64,000 nt of DNA from Ehretia macrophylla (lineage: Eukaryota; Streptophyta; Magnoliopsida; Boraginales; Ehretiaceae). The position numbers and the translations under genes were made by a program. The stretch is taken from positions 16,896,762 to 16,960,761 of the forward strand of contig CM075783.1 of assembly GCA_037974665.1 (NCBI GenBank). The letters run 5' to 3'. Under the pieces are notes generated by a model. It worked only from the letters and a program-made list of their open reading frames with translations. It ran no database searches and had not been told where the DNA came from. The stretch's first letter is position 1; each line of letters begins with the position of its first letter. Positions 10,053 through 21,218 of this stretch are shown piece after piece.

Positions 10053-11510
10053 TCATGTGGGTGGGTCAATCAACTTGGCAACCAAACGACATATCTCAAG
10101 CTTCTCTCTTGGTAACACTTTTGTCAACATATCGGAGCCATTGTCATTTGTATGAACTTTTTCAGGTTTCAACAACTTCAAATTCAAAACATCCCTGATC
10201 CAATGGTACCTCACATTAATATGTTTCGATCTTGAATGAAATGAAGAATTCTTAACAAGATGTATTGCACTCTGATTGTCGCAATATAATATATAATCAT
10301 CTTGTTCAAACCCAAGTTCTTCCAAAAACCTTTTCATCCATAGCAACTCCTTGCATGCTTCAGTTGTTGCGATGAACTCCGCTTCAGTAGTGGAAAGGGC
10401 AACATACTTTTGCAATCTCGATTGCCATGCCACAGCTCCCCCTGCAAAGGTAATCAAATAACCCGAAGTAGACTTACGAGTATCAACATTTCCAGCCATA
10501 TCAACATATGTGTAACCCACAAGCATAGGCTTCTTACATCCAAAGCAAAGTCTCAGTTTGGATATGCCTTGAAGATATCTCATAGTCCACTTCACTACAT
10601 TCCAGTGTTCTCTCCCAGGATTTGAGAGAAAACGGCTTACCGTACCAACTGCATGTGCTATGTCTGGTCGTGTACACACCATAGCATACATCAAACTTCC
10701 CACTGCTGAAGAATATGGAACATTCTGCATATCTTTCTTTTCTTCATCTATAGAAGGACACTGTTGAGCACTTAGCTTAAAGTGAGTAGTAAGAGGAGCA
10801 CTAACTACTTTAGATTTATCCATGTTGAACTTTTGAAGTACTTTTTCGATGTACTTCTCCTGTGACAAATACACCTTTTTGCCATTTCTGTCTCGATTGA
10901 TTCTCATGCCAAGAATCTATTTTGCTGGTCCTAAGTCTTTCATAGCAAAAGACTTATTCAATTGTTTCTTCAACCTGTCAATTCTTGAAGAATTCCTGCC
11001 AATAATCAACATATAGCAACAGGATAATAAAATCATCATCAGAGAATTTTTGAGTAAAAATACAATGGTTCGAAGAAGTTTTCATGTAGCCTTGCTCCCC
11101 CATAACAGATTCAAACTTCTTATACCATTGTCGAGGTGCTTGTTTCAAGCCATAAAGATTTTTCTTCAGTTTACACACATAGTCCTCTTTTCATTTTTCT
11201 TTGAATCCCTCCGGTTGCTCAATGTAAATTTCTTCCTCCAAATCACCGTGAAGAAAAGCAGTTTTCACATCCATCTTCTCAATCTCTAGATCAAGACTAG
11301 TAGCCAAACCCAGAACAACTCGAATGGATGACATTTTCACAACTGGAGAGAAAATCTCATCAAAATCAACACCCTTTCTCTGACTGAACCCTTTCACAAC
11401 TAGTCTTGCTTTGTATCGTGGTTGTGAAGTATTTTCTTGTTGCTTTAACTTGTAAACCCATCTGTTTTTCAAAGCTCGTTTGCCTTTAGGCAACTTCACC
11501 AACTCTATTC
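10053..11510 (-). pseudogene. Copia C reverse transcriptase and RNase H remnant
   Basis: RT segments are GKRALKNRWVYKLK, ARLVVKGFSQRKGVDFDEIFSPVVK, MDVKTAFLHGDLEEEIYIEQPEGF, CKLKKNLYGLKQAPRQWYKKF and LLLYVD. The thumb and tether (VLQKFNMD, PYSSAVGSLMYAMVCTRPDIAHAVG) and RNase H (TRKSTSGYLITFAGGAVAWQS, STTEAEFIATTEACKE, LYCDNQSAIHL, HSRSKHI) follow. Broken. Confidence 0.9.
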
Positions 11511-12250
11511 ATTCTCTCAGTAACACCATTCAATTGTGGTGTCTTTTGATGCCTGATACCTTGCTCTCTGCAATCCCTGTCAAATGGACCACAATATTCA
11601 CCTCCATTATCTGTACGGATGCATTTCAACTTTTTTCATGTTTCTCTTTCAACGGATGCTTGAAACTACTTGAATACATCCAACACTTGATCTTTAGACT
11701 TCAAGGTATAAGCCCAAGTCTTCCTAGAGTGGTCATCAATAAACGTCACAAAGTAAAGGGAACCACCAAGTGTTTTAATTTTCATCGGACCACACACATC
11801 CGAATGTACCAACTCAAGTACATTTTCCTTCCTAGAAAGTGGATGACTCTGAAAAGAAACCCTGTTTTGCTTTCCTACAAAAGAATTATCACATTTTCTC
11901 AAATGTGGATTCGTTAGTCCAGATAAAATATTCTTCTTGGATAAAACTGAAATTCCCTTCTCACTCATGTGGCCCAGTCTCTTGTGTCACAACTCTGTTA
12001 CATCTTCATTCTCCACTGCATTAACAATGCTCCTGGAAACTTTGAGTTCATCAAATACAAAGTTGAGCATTTCTTACCTCTGGCTACAACCATAGAACCC
12101 CTTGTAAGTTTCCATTGGCCATTACCGAATGTATTGAGAAAACCTTCATCATCAAGTCCACCTGTAGAGATCAAATTCAATTGCATGTCAGGAACATGTT
12201 CCACATCTTTAAGGATTAATTTGCCGCCATTTTCGGTCTCCAAACAAACA
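11511..12250 (-). pseudogene. Copia C integrase remnant
   Basis: Contains the GAG-pre-integrase/zinc region, integrase core start HSDVCGPMK with FVTFIDDHSRKTW (11666-11968) and a downstream TDNGGEY-like stretch (about 11590-11620). Broken. Confidence 0.8.
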
Positions 12251-12252
12251 TC

Positions 12253-13200
12253 TCATGTACCGACAACTTTGGAGACACCATCATTACCCATTTTCACAAC
12301 CCCATAATCACTAGCTGTATAAGACATAAAAAAGTCCTTTCGAGAAGTAGCATGAATAGAACTACCACTGTCAATCACCCAATATGTATCATATGCAAGA
12401 TTAATAACATCACTATCACACACAATGAAAGACTCATGTGTAGTGGTAGCAACTCGATCATTTCCACTATCATCATCTTTCTTCTTATCATTATCTTTGT
12501 TTTTATTTTCATTTTGCAATATTCTGCAAAATCTCTTGATATGACCCGTTTTTCCACAGTGATGACATTTGACATTACTGTACTTCCCTGTTGACTTGTT
12601 TCTACTACTTCCTCTATTTCCCGAACCCTTTTGCTTATTCTTCCCCCTAGATTCAGTAACCAAAGCATCTGACTCTGAAGAGGAATTTTGTGACTCTCTT
12701 TTAGCTTTTTCATTTAAAAGTCTACTTTTAGCTAGATTCAAAGTGATTCCACCATCTAGGGTTGAGTTACACAATGACATTCTAAATGTCTCCCATGAGT
12801 CTGGTAAAGTACCAAGAAGCAATAATCCCTTAAGTTCATCATCCAATTTAATTCCAGTGGCAGCTAACTAATTTATAATCCCAAGATATTCATTTACATG
12901 ATCAGTTATAGGGGTTTTATCTCGGTATCTCAAACCTATCAATTGTTTTATCAAAAACAACTTGTTGCTCCCACACTTTTGTGCATACAATTCTTCAAGT
13001 TTGTTCCATAATGTGCGTGCATGTGTTTCTTCACTAATGTGGTTTATCACTATATCATCTACCCATGTACTGATATAACCACACACTTGCTTGTAAAATA
13101 ACTCTCATTCTTCATCAGTTTTATTTGCAGGTTTTTCAATACTAAACACCTGTAGATAATAATCTTTCACATACAATAAGTCTTCTATTTTTCTTTTCCA
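12253..13200 (-). pseudogene. Copia C gag and protease remnant
   Basis: Gag-type helical segment (ARTLWNKLEELYAQKCGSNK, LIGLRYRDKTPITDHVNEY), nucleocapsid knuckle CHHCGKTGHIKRFC (about 12560-12520), and protease motif VIDSGSSIHAT (about 12380). Broken between pieces. Confidence 0.85.
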
Positions 13201-13301
13201 CATGGCTTAATTCAAACCATTCAAAAAATATCATTCTACTTGTATTAATTTCCATTGTTTACACAAGGCAACAATTCAATAACCAAGCTCTGAGGCCACT
13301 T

Positions 13302-14060
13302 TGTTGGGAGGAAACCCGAAATCAAAGCACAAACAATAAATGCACAGCAGAAATAACACCCTCTCACCTTGTATAAACTTGTTAGGAAGCAACAAATAGA
13401 GCCAACAACAATATGCACAAATATGAAAATTCTAGAAAATAGAGCAACACCAATATTTTAACGTGCAAAACTTCCCCAATGTGGAGAGTAAAAACCACGG
13501 GATCGTAGTCCACCCAAAAACTTCCACTATTAACAAATAATGGGTACAAGAGAGTCTTCTCTAGATACAACTAGAGGCATACACAATACATTCACCAAGA
13601 ATAACATATTCTTGCAAACATTGTATCAACAAAAAAGATTAAACCAAGAAGTAGGAGAGAAATCACCAAAAATGTTGTCACTGTTCACATCAGAAAAACG
13701 GGTTGTAGAGAGCTCCAAATCTGATCATCACCGTTCAAATTGAAGACCCACGAGTTTTGAACGTGCACACAAAATTTCAGCTCGATCGGACCACAAGTGA
13801 CCCTCCGATCATCGATTTGATGAAGATTGTGCAGGCTGAAATTTCTGCTCTCTTCTTCTTCTTCTTTCTCTCTCTATTTCTATCTCTCTCTCTCTCGTTT
13901 TTTTCTTTCACTCTCGCACATATCACATGACAGATTAGTCAACTTGACTGATCTGTCTTCACCTTTTTTTTGTTTATTGTTTTTCTCTTTTTTTTGTTTT
14001 GTTTTCTTTTGGTCAAAAAGTAAAATCATTACCAACCTACATGGGTTGGTCTACACAACA
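13302..14060 (-). repeat. Copia C 5' LTR
   Basis: 759 bp, same ends as the left LTR. The primer site lies immediately left of 13302 (plus-strand GCTCTGAGGCCA). Confidence 0.9.
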
Positions 14061-15290
14061 GTATGCAATGTGGAAATTTTGCACCGATTACTGAGTACTT
14101 AATGTCGTGATCGTTAAGGATCAATTTCCTATCCCCATGGTCAATGAATTGCTTGATGAACTACATGGTGCTCAATTCTTTTCTAAGCTTAACATTCGAT
14201 CTAGTTACCACCAAACCTGTGTGAAACCACAAGATACTCATAAAACTGCTTTTAGAACTCATGCGGCCGTTATGAGTTCTTAGTGATTTCATTCGATTAA
14301 GGAATGCTCCATCTAATTTTCAATCAATGATGAATGATACATTTATGCCTTTGCTTCAAAAGTACTCCACATCCTCCTAACACATCAATTCTCTGCCAAA
14401 TAGTCCAAGTGCACTTTCGGAAAATGTCAAATTGAATATGTGGGGCATATCATTTTCTTCAACGGATGTCGCAATGGATCCCACAAAAATTCAGGTAGTA
14501 ATTCGTTGGGAAACACCCCAAAATCTTAAGTCGAGATATCTTAAAGTACTACTTTTGTATCTCCTTGACTAAATCCGCCCACATTAGGATTACTCGTTAC
14601 TAGTTGATCAAATTTGATAGATTCGCCCTTTATTTGATTTGAGTTACACAAACAAAAGTGTTGCATTTGCAAGTGAACCGCCAATATCCATGTTGGGAAG
14701 GATGAAGTTATAAGAAATCTAAATGGTGGTTATACTATAAATGTTTTTCTAACAAGTGTGTATTTCAAAGGACTAATTCTTATTAGTAATAAGTTGCCTT
14801 TTTGAAATGACCTAGTTCTCCAAAGAACTAGCATATGTATTTTTTTCATATTTTTCTCCTTTTTTGATGAACTCATAATTATCGAAAATGGAAGAAACTA
14901 TTCTGAAAATGAAATAAAATTGAAGATCACAAATGAGCACCAAGCAAGTGTGGAGAATGAAAGAGGAATTCAACTTTTTTATGTCTTGGCCAAATAATTA
15001 AAACTGCTCAATTTTGCACTTGAATGTTATGAAATATTTTACAATACAATTGAACTATTTGTTATCAATATAACCACAGAAGCTCTGACAAATGCAATGA
15101 GAAGGATTATCCATAGCATATACACGACATAAAAGTATTCATTGATGATGAAAAGATTAAAGGGCAATATTAACGTTATTAGGAAGTTGATACGAGAAAG
15201 ACAATAAAGAATAACCATCAAGTATCCAAGAAGCATATTTGATATTTCATATAAGGAAAATAGCTATATCATATGAGTTCTTTAAGGCAA

Positions 15291-15508
15291 CAATATCTAG
15301 ATGATCAAAGAATTTTACTTAGCCAACAACTTAACACTAGATAGAAAACACAAGAGAAGAGAAATTATATATACTCCATTCAATAATTTCTTATGTACAA
15401 CAATATACAAACGATCAAAGAATATTATTTAGCCAACTACTTAACATTATATCATAAAACACAAGAAGAGAAATTATATATACTCCAATCAATAATTTCT
15501 TATGTGCA
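15291..15508. repeat. Diverged tandem repeat, about 110 bp x 2
   Basis: Units start at 15291 (CAATATCTAG) and 15401 (CAATATACAA). Both contain GATCAAAGAAT, TTAGCCAAC, ACTTAACA, AAACACAAGA and GAAATTATATATACTCCA, and end with AATAATTTCTTATGT. Confidence 0.75.
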
Positions 15509-15685
15509 TTATGAAGGTTTATTTTTTCACTCTTTTTTTTATGATGAAGATTGAATTAACCACAAGTCGTCAAATGTATTACATGTGTATTATAAAGTTA
15601 TAATTGTGTTACAATATATTTTTATTGTAAAGATCTGGCAACTATGAATTTGTCAAGAAGAAGAAAAAAATTCTAAAAGATATGT

Positions 15686-16285
15686 ACAGAATGTTTGGAA
15701 CAAATGAATTTTATAAAATTTTACGGAATTCATTTGCAAATCCAATTTTTTATGTTTGGAAGTAACACTTTGAAAAATTGAAAATCCAGGATTTGTAAAT
15801 CTTGGATTTACTCAAGTCTAACACAAATCCTTGCTCAAGAGGTAGAATTTACAAATCCACATTTTTTGAGTTAGTTCTATCTTTTGAAGACAAAATTACC
15901 CCTCTAATTTTTTTTTATACTTAAGTTTAACTTTGGCTCAAATACAAAGATAAAAAATAAAAAATATTTGAAACCCTCTCCTTAACCCTTCTTCTTTCAA
16001 TAAAACATGAAGAAAATAATTAAACAACAAATCAGGGTATCATTAGTCCATGCTAGTGCTAGTTGAATAGCTCAAAAGTTCTTGTTTATCATTCCTAAAT
16101 TTTACTAATTCTAATAGAATAAATGAGGGGTATTTGAGTAAAATATAATTTTTAATTCAAATTCCACATATGTTGCAAATTACAATTCAAAATAAGAGAA
16201 TTCATTTATAAATACAAATCCTCATGGAATTTATTTATAAATCAAATGAATTCTACAACACAAGTGCTTCCAAACACTATGGTAG
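15686..16285. mobile_element. Possible MITE with TTCCAAACA-type inverted ends
   Basis: The left end ATGTTTGGAACAAATGAATT and the right end AATTCTACAACACAAGTGCTTCCAAACACT are imperfect inverted repeats about 600 bp apart. The interior is AT-rich and non-coding. No clear target duplication, so boundaries are approximate. Confidence 0.35.
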
Positions 16286-17486
16286 TGAATGGTAGAAAAA
16301 CTAACGTATAGTAAAATTAAATAAAAGAAAAAGAAAGAGAAGATTGAAAATATTAATTAAAGGAGATAAAAAAGAAAAAATGAGGAGAGAGAAGAATTAA
16401 TAATAGAAGAGAGAGAAATAATATAAGATTAATAAATAAAGGGAGAGAAATAAAATAAGTTTATCTAGTTGGCATAACAAGTAGGCATGCCAACTTGGAT
16501 GTGATAATTAAGTGATAAAAATAGAGTGACGTTTAGAATTATTCTTTTTACAAACATTGGAGACTAATTTGCATCTTTTTAAAATAATGGGGCCTAAATT
16601 GATTTTTGGTGAAACAATTGAGACTAATGCTGCATTTTTCCCTAGTTCATAAACATCATATATTCGAAGAAAATGATGTTTATGCAAAAATCATAATATT
16701 TTCATACCTATAGTCATAAAGTTCTTGTCAAGCTAAGTTCATATGCCAATAATTCATAATGCCAAAAATTATAGTCAAACAAATACAAAAAACAAGTCAA
16801 AATAGGCAGTTGTGTCCACTAAGGTTAGCACGTTCAATTATTCTCCGTCACAGAGTCAGAAATATATGCATGGTTACAGCCACCTCTTGAACTCGTAGAA
16901 GCCATCTCTAGAAACTTGCACCGCTTGGTTGTTCTTGGGTATGTATGTCCTTGACGAGGACGTCAGATCCTTAATGAGGCGTATATGTAGGAGATAGTGT
17001 ATTTAAATCATTTAAAAGTAAATATTGTGGATATAAAGAATAATTTGGGTTTACCATTTTAGGCCTAGTGAAAACTTGAAATAGTTATTTCTTATACTTA
17101 TAACACCAGTCTTGATTATGAGTATAAAGTTTTGGGCTACGAGCGTGACAATAATCATTGAAAGAACACATATTTTTAAATTATAATGTGTACACATAAC
17201 AAATAAAAATAAGTAATAAAGTTAAAATATAATAATAAAATATTATATTATCTAAAATAGTGAGTATTGTTGGAACGAAATAGTAATAAAAAGCTTCCTA
17301 ACATAGAAACAATGCATTTTAATGGTTTGAAGTATAAAAATACCACCCTGAATAGGTAGGTATATGTAACACAAGAAAATTGGATAGGGAAATATTAGCT
17401 TAAACAGGTTATTTTTTCTTTTACAAAAGACTTATGTTGGTTTTGTTCTCTTTGTAAAGCTTCTGAAAACGAATGTATATATATAT

Positions 17487-18438
17487 GTATCACTGAGTAT
17501 AACTTAACAAATTCACAATACCTTATGCTTTACTTGGTATTCTTAACAGTTTCTACTTTATTATGACTCTATTCTTGTGTCTTACCCATTCTTCTAGCTT
17601 TAGCGGTGAGCTAACTCAAAGCGAATCAATAATTCCAAATATTAACTCAGTGATTCATCACTAGTATCATGAGGCATAAATAAGGATGGTTTTTTTCAAC
17701 TTGGGCTCCGTTTGTTTGCTGTAATAACTTGCTTGCAGAAAATATTTTCTGTGAAAAATATTTTCTTGAAAAATAAAATATTTTACAGGGCTCCGTTTGT
17801 TTGCCGTAAAATAACTTGTTGAGGAAAATATTTTTCTGGGAAATAGAATATTGGAAAATATTTTCTGGTATTTAGATGTACTGTGACTTCCGTAAAATAT
17901 TTTCTTCTCCCAAAAGAAATGGAAACATTTTCCATAATTTGTACTAGCCGCAATTATTGAGCGAAAAATATTTTACCATTGACCAACTTTCTGATGTTAA
18001 CAAACACCGTAAAATTAAGAAAACACAGCTGCAATTGTTGACCAAAAAATATTTTACCATTGACCAACTTTCCGGTGTTAACAAACACCATAAAATTAAG
18101 AAAAAATAGCTGCAATTGTTGACCAGAAAATATTTTACAGTTGACCAATTTTTCGATATTACCAAACATCGTAAAATCTAGAAAATATTTTCTGGAAAAA
18201 TATTTTACGGCAAACAAACAGAGCCTTGGTATCACTTCGTCAACACGAAAGAGTAAGGATTCTCTTTGACAGATGACGAAAAATGAGTTTTCATCACTTG
18301 ATGGACACGTAAAGTTATTTTGCATCACTTGGTGAACACGTAAAGTTATTCTCTCTGACATTTTGCATTTGGATTTCATCTATTAATTAAGGTCAATAAA
18401 TTGCGATAGGGGAAGTAGAAAATAGAATAAAAACAAAT
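17487..18438 (+). promoter_or_regulatory. 5' flank of DC1 copy B (duplicated upstream region)
   Basis: Shares with the copy A flank the blocks CATTCTTCTAGCTTT, GTTAACTC, CTTGGTATCA, GTAAGGATTCT, CACTT..TGAACACGTAAAGTTATTCTCTC and CATTTTGCATTTGG.TTTCATCTATTA. With copy D it shares a longer upstream part (TATCACTGAGTATAAC...ACTTGGTATTC). Interrupted by a 522-bp MITE (17704-18225). Regulatory function is inferred only from position before the ATG. Confidence 0.55.
17704..18225. mobile_element. MITE with GGCTCCGTTTGTTTGC ends and internal 81-bp triplication
   Basis: Terminal inverted repeats are GGCTCCGTTTGTTTGC (17704) and its inverse ending at 18225, with a 3-bp duplication TTG at 17701-17703 and 18226-18228. 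Copies A and D of the flank read ACTTGGTAT without insertion, giving a natural empty site. A 3-bp duplication suits PIF/Harbinger better than hAT, though the class is not proved. The 5' terminus occurs twice (17704 and 17789), as if a second copy or a partial duplication was stacked. Three 81-bp units (starting 17950, 18031, 18112) fill the interior, each with AATATTTTAC and TTGACCAA motifs. Non-coding. Confidence 0.8.
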
Positions 18439-18471
18439 ATGAAGATCAATCATTTTAGCTATAAGAAGTAG
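18439..18471 (+). pseudogene. DC1 copy B, start-codon stub
   Basis: ATG at 18439 begins MKINHFSYKK, clearly related to MEINHFSHEK of copy A, then meets TAG at 18469-18471. No DC1 domain follows, so copy B is only a 5' end. Confidence 0.8.
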
Positions 18472-19499
18472 TGCAATGAATTGACTTTTCTCGTTAATAA
18501 AATGTTTAAAATATGTGAGTAATTTTCTTATGATTGTGGTCCAAAAATGTATAGGTCTGAGCTGCCAAAAACACTTCTAAAATCAATACAAATTCAAAAT
18601 AGCCCTTGAAAATATAACAATTCCTCAGATGAAATGCATCACTTGATCATGTTTGTGTTAAGGTAAGCGTAACAACTACATATTCTCGAACAAAGTTAGC
18701 AGAGTACTCCACCCTCAAATAGCCCTTTAAAAGATACGATGAGGATTTTTACTACAATAAAATTGGGGCCATTATTTGAGGCATATCTATCACGAGATAA
18801 ATAAGTGTACTAATTGACTACCTAATTATGTCGTAATCCAATGCCTTGGAAGTATGACCATGGATGTTGTACCAAGCCCTCTTCATAGAGATAAGAGGAT
18901 CCAACATTCTTGAAAACCATTGTAGAATAGTCTTATGCGGCTATATTGACTGCGTTGTAATTATGTTGAATATTTGCTAGTCCTCCCTTTAATCCAAAAA
19001 ACGTAAAAGGAGATGCTAATTAAATGCTTTGGTTTTTTTCATAGAAGCATTATTTCATGTCCAATTGGGTCTTAATTGCCTTGTAACACAGAGTTGGGTC
19101 CTATATATGAGGAAACACTAATTAAAAGATAAAAATGATTTGAAGCCCTCCTTAGAACCATTAAACAATAAAATTGATAAATCTTGTATAGCACTATTTT
19201 TTCTTTTCATTTTCTAGATTAGGATATTAATTTGTTATCAGTCTTCATAAAAGAGATTATCCTATTATTTAAATTTTTTTTCTTCAATAGAGATTAGTTT
19301 TTCTTTAAAAAGAAGAGATAACTTTAAATTTCTCATCAATGTAAAAAAATTAAGCGAAATATGTACTCCTCGGTGTTTTCTCTACCTGCAATGAAAGGAA
19401 CAAGATTAATAATCTCAATAAAAGTAAATATAGGGACATCAATATTGAGAATAATATTTAAACTTCCCTTCCATATTCTTTTTGTGAATCTGTATTAGA

Positions 19500-19720
19500 A
19501 AAAGAGATGATCTTTGGTCTTCAAGCCTTGGTGACAAATGTAGTGAGCTCGGTCGTGCTGCCCCAACAAAGAAGTCGATATCTTGTTGCACGACAATCAA
19601 GGCAGGTAAGCCAAGTGATGAAGATGTACTTAGGGATGTTATCGGTGATCCAAACAAAGGAATTCCAATTATTGCAATGCATCTTATCCCGAAGATAGTC
19701 AATATAATTGCGCTCTTATA
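19500..19720 (-). mobile_element. Possible LINE ORF2 C-terminal (zf-RVT) scrap
   Basis: The minus strand, in changing frames, resembles the zf-RVT zone of plant L1 ORF2 (IFITWLACLDCRATRYRLL, then a KTKDHLFF-like stretch). Short and shifted; could be chance. Confidence 0.3.
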
Positions 19721-19889
19721 ATAGCCTGTGTGAGAAATAATAAAACACTAAAAAGATGGGATAAATTAGTGTCATGGATCTTAACAAACTAAAATTAACC
19801 CAATGAACATATAATAAAAGAAATGTTAGATATCATTTTCTTTTTATCACTTATTTATTATTGTCACGTATATGCTTGATTGACACGTC

Positions 19890-19947
19890 GAAAATAAAAA
19901 ACTAAACCAAACCAAATTAAGCCTTGCCCCATTAGGTGGGGTCAGCG
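19890..19947 (-). mobile_element. 5'-truncated SINE 3' end with 20-bp target duplication
   Basis: On the minus strand it reads CTGACCCCACCTAATGGGG, AAGGCTTAATTTGGTTTGG, then T-rich tail, like the 3' ends of Solanaceae TS/SolS SINEs. The 20-bp direct repeat ATATGCTTGATTGACACGTC flanks it at 19870-19889 and 19948-19967. The paralogous site near 34562-34590 has a single diverged copy without the insert. Only about 58 bp was inserted. Confidence 0.7.
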
Positions 19948-20154
19948 ATATGCTTGATTGACACGTCAAAAAGAGAAAAAGAAAAGAAAATTATTATTTT
20001 ACCAGGCCCAAAACAATTAAATTCCTGTTATGATGAATGTAATTGAGGAAAACTATAAGAGGTAATTAGTATCGCCAACTTTAGTGTATTAAAATTAACC
20101 CAAAAAAATATGTAAAATACATTAATGCTAGAGACTGTAATTAACCCAAAATCT

Positions 20155-21003
20155 CACTTCCCACTTGGTAGTTGGCATCTCTGTGGCAACTGCATTGCTC
20201 TAAGAAAAGACATTCTTCTATTATTGACTTCAAGTATGATTCCATTCTTGTCTCTTACACCTATTCTTCTAGCTTTTGGGGTGAGTTAACTCGGCACGAG
20301 TCAATAAATTCAGATATTAACTCTGTTAGAAGCATTTGCATGGTAATGCGTAAACTATGGTTTCTTGCTATTTGACATCATTTTGTCAACACGAAAAATA
20401 AGAATTCTCATGAAAAAGTAACATAGCATCACTACGTGCAAAAGGGAAGTTATTCTCACAGATATATTGTGTTTGGCTTTCATAGGAGTTGATAAAAACA
20501 AGTTGGTATTTTTAGATAATAAATCATAAATAAAAAAATTAGAAAGGTAATTAGTGTTACCATTTAGCATACCAAAATTAAATTAACCCAATAAATAAAT
20601 AAAATATACTAATACTATGTATCACTGAGTATAACGTAACAAATTCACAATATCTCACGTCTCACTTGGTATTCACAGTTTCTATTTTACTATATATGAT
20701 TTAATTCTTGTGTCTTACCCATTCTTATAGCTTTAGCGATGAGTTAACTTAACTCAGTGATTTCATCACAAGTACAATGAAGCGTAAATAAGGATGGTTT
20801 CTTGTGACTTGGTATACTTTGCCAACACAAAAAGTAACCATTCTTATCGATAGTTGATGAAAAGTGACCAGTTTGCATTACTTGGTGGATACGTAAAGTT
20901 ATTCTTTCTGAAATTCTGCATTTGACTTTTATCTACTAATTAGAGTCACTTGGTATGTAGACATGTAAAGTTATTCTCTCCAACATTCTGCATTTGGCTT
21001 TCT
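20155..21003 (+). other. Two more DC1 5'-flank copies (C and D), without coding sequence
   Basis: Copy C (about 20155-20480) and copy D (about 20617-21003) repeat the DC1 flank blocks: CATTCTT.TAGCTTT, GAGTTAAC, TTTCTTG..ACTTGGTAT, GAAAAGT, AAGTTATTCTC and GCATTTGGCTTTC. Neither reaches an ATG with DC1 sequence. Copy D is cut within GGCTTTC by insertion of X' (target duplication TTTCT), and its continuation ATTAATTAAGATCACTTGG resumes at 33956. Confidence 0.65.
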
Positions 21004-21218
21004 TGTGACGCTTGGGAATTTTATCACATCTTTTAAATAACTGTTGCATAACTACTTGTGCATTTTATATGCATTTCTTTTCTTGTTAAATTGTTTTATT
21101 ATTGGGTACTATTCATAAGAATTTTGCCTGTCTTAAATACTCGATTTAATATTTTTTATAAACAACGAGACTTATAAAAGGATTCAAAAACTTGTTGTTT
21201 TAGACTTTAGAGGCTGGG

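Larger units (their letters stand above)
9271..14060 (-). mobile_element. Copia C: Ty1/copia LTR retrotransposon (fossil)
   Basis: Complete in outline, on the minus strand. LTRs are 9271-10037 and 13302-14060. The 5-bp target duplication GTATG lies at 9266-9270 and 14061-14065. A primer-binding-site-like stretch (TGGCCTCAGAGC, minus strand) borders the right LTR and a G-rich purine tract borders the left LTR. The internal order on the minus strand is gag, protease, integrase, RT, RNase H, i.e. copia order; the sequence style resembles the Tork/Tnt1 group (inference). The coding part is broken in several places and shortened. LTRs differ by about 8-9% over the first 300 bp by eye, suggesting an insertion a few million years old. 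Confidence 0.9.
9245..14600 (+). pseudogene. Ty3/gypsy reverse-transcriptase scrap, split by Copia C
   Basis: The bases just left (9245-9270, LVKKK-type) and right (14066-14600) of Copia C together resemble a gypsy RT region. On the right I read DQFPIPMVNELLDELHGA, FSKLNIRSSYHQ, HKTAFRTHA, APSNFQSMMN, then a CTFGKCQIEYVGHII tether-like segment. It is a short broken fragment with no LTRs in view. It is the older host sequence into which Copia C inserted. Confidence 0.7.
14600..17486. other. Decayed intergenic stretch
   Basis: No gene recognised. It holds a 110-bp tandem repeat (15291-15508), a possible MITE (15686-16285), and a purine-rich tract (16320-16470). At 16550-16650, a segment ending AGACTAATGCTGCATTTTTCCCT looks like an inverted, diverged partner of the repeat at 7195. 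The rest is unassigned AT-rich DNA. Confidence 0.5.
18472..20154. other. Duplicated downstream flank of DC1 copy B
   Basis: No gene. 18500-18610 (GTGAGTAATTTTCTTATG, AGGTCTGA.CTGCCAAAAACACTTCT) matches 34030-34140, and 19780-20090 (AAATTAACCCAATGAA, ATATGCT.GATTG.CAC.TC, CCTGTTATGATGA.TGT) matches 34480-34700. It is therefore one unit of a segmental duplication. It carries a small SINE tail and a possible LINE scrap. Confidence 0.55.

Noticed and set aside
17944-18379. Open frames with a repeated hydrophobic protein pattern
   Set aside because: The pattern is the 81-bp triplication of the MITE read as protein.
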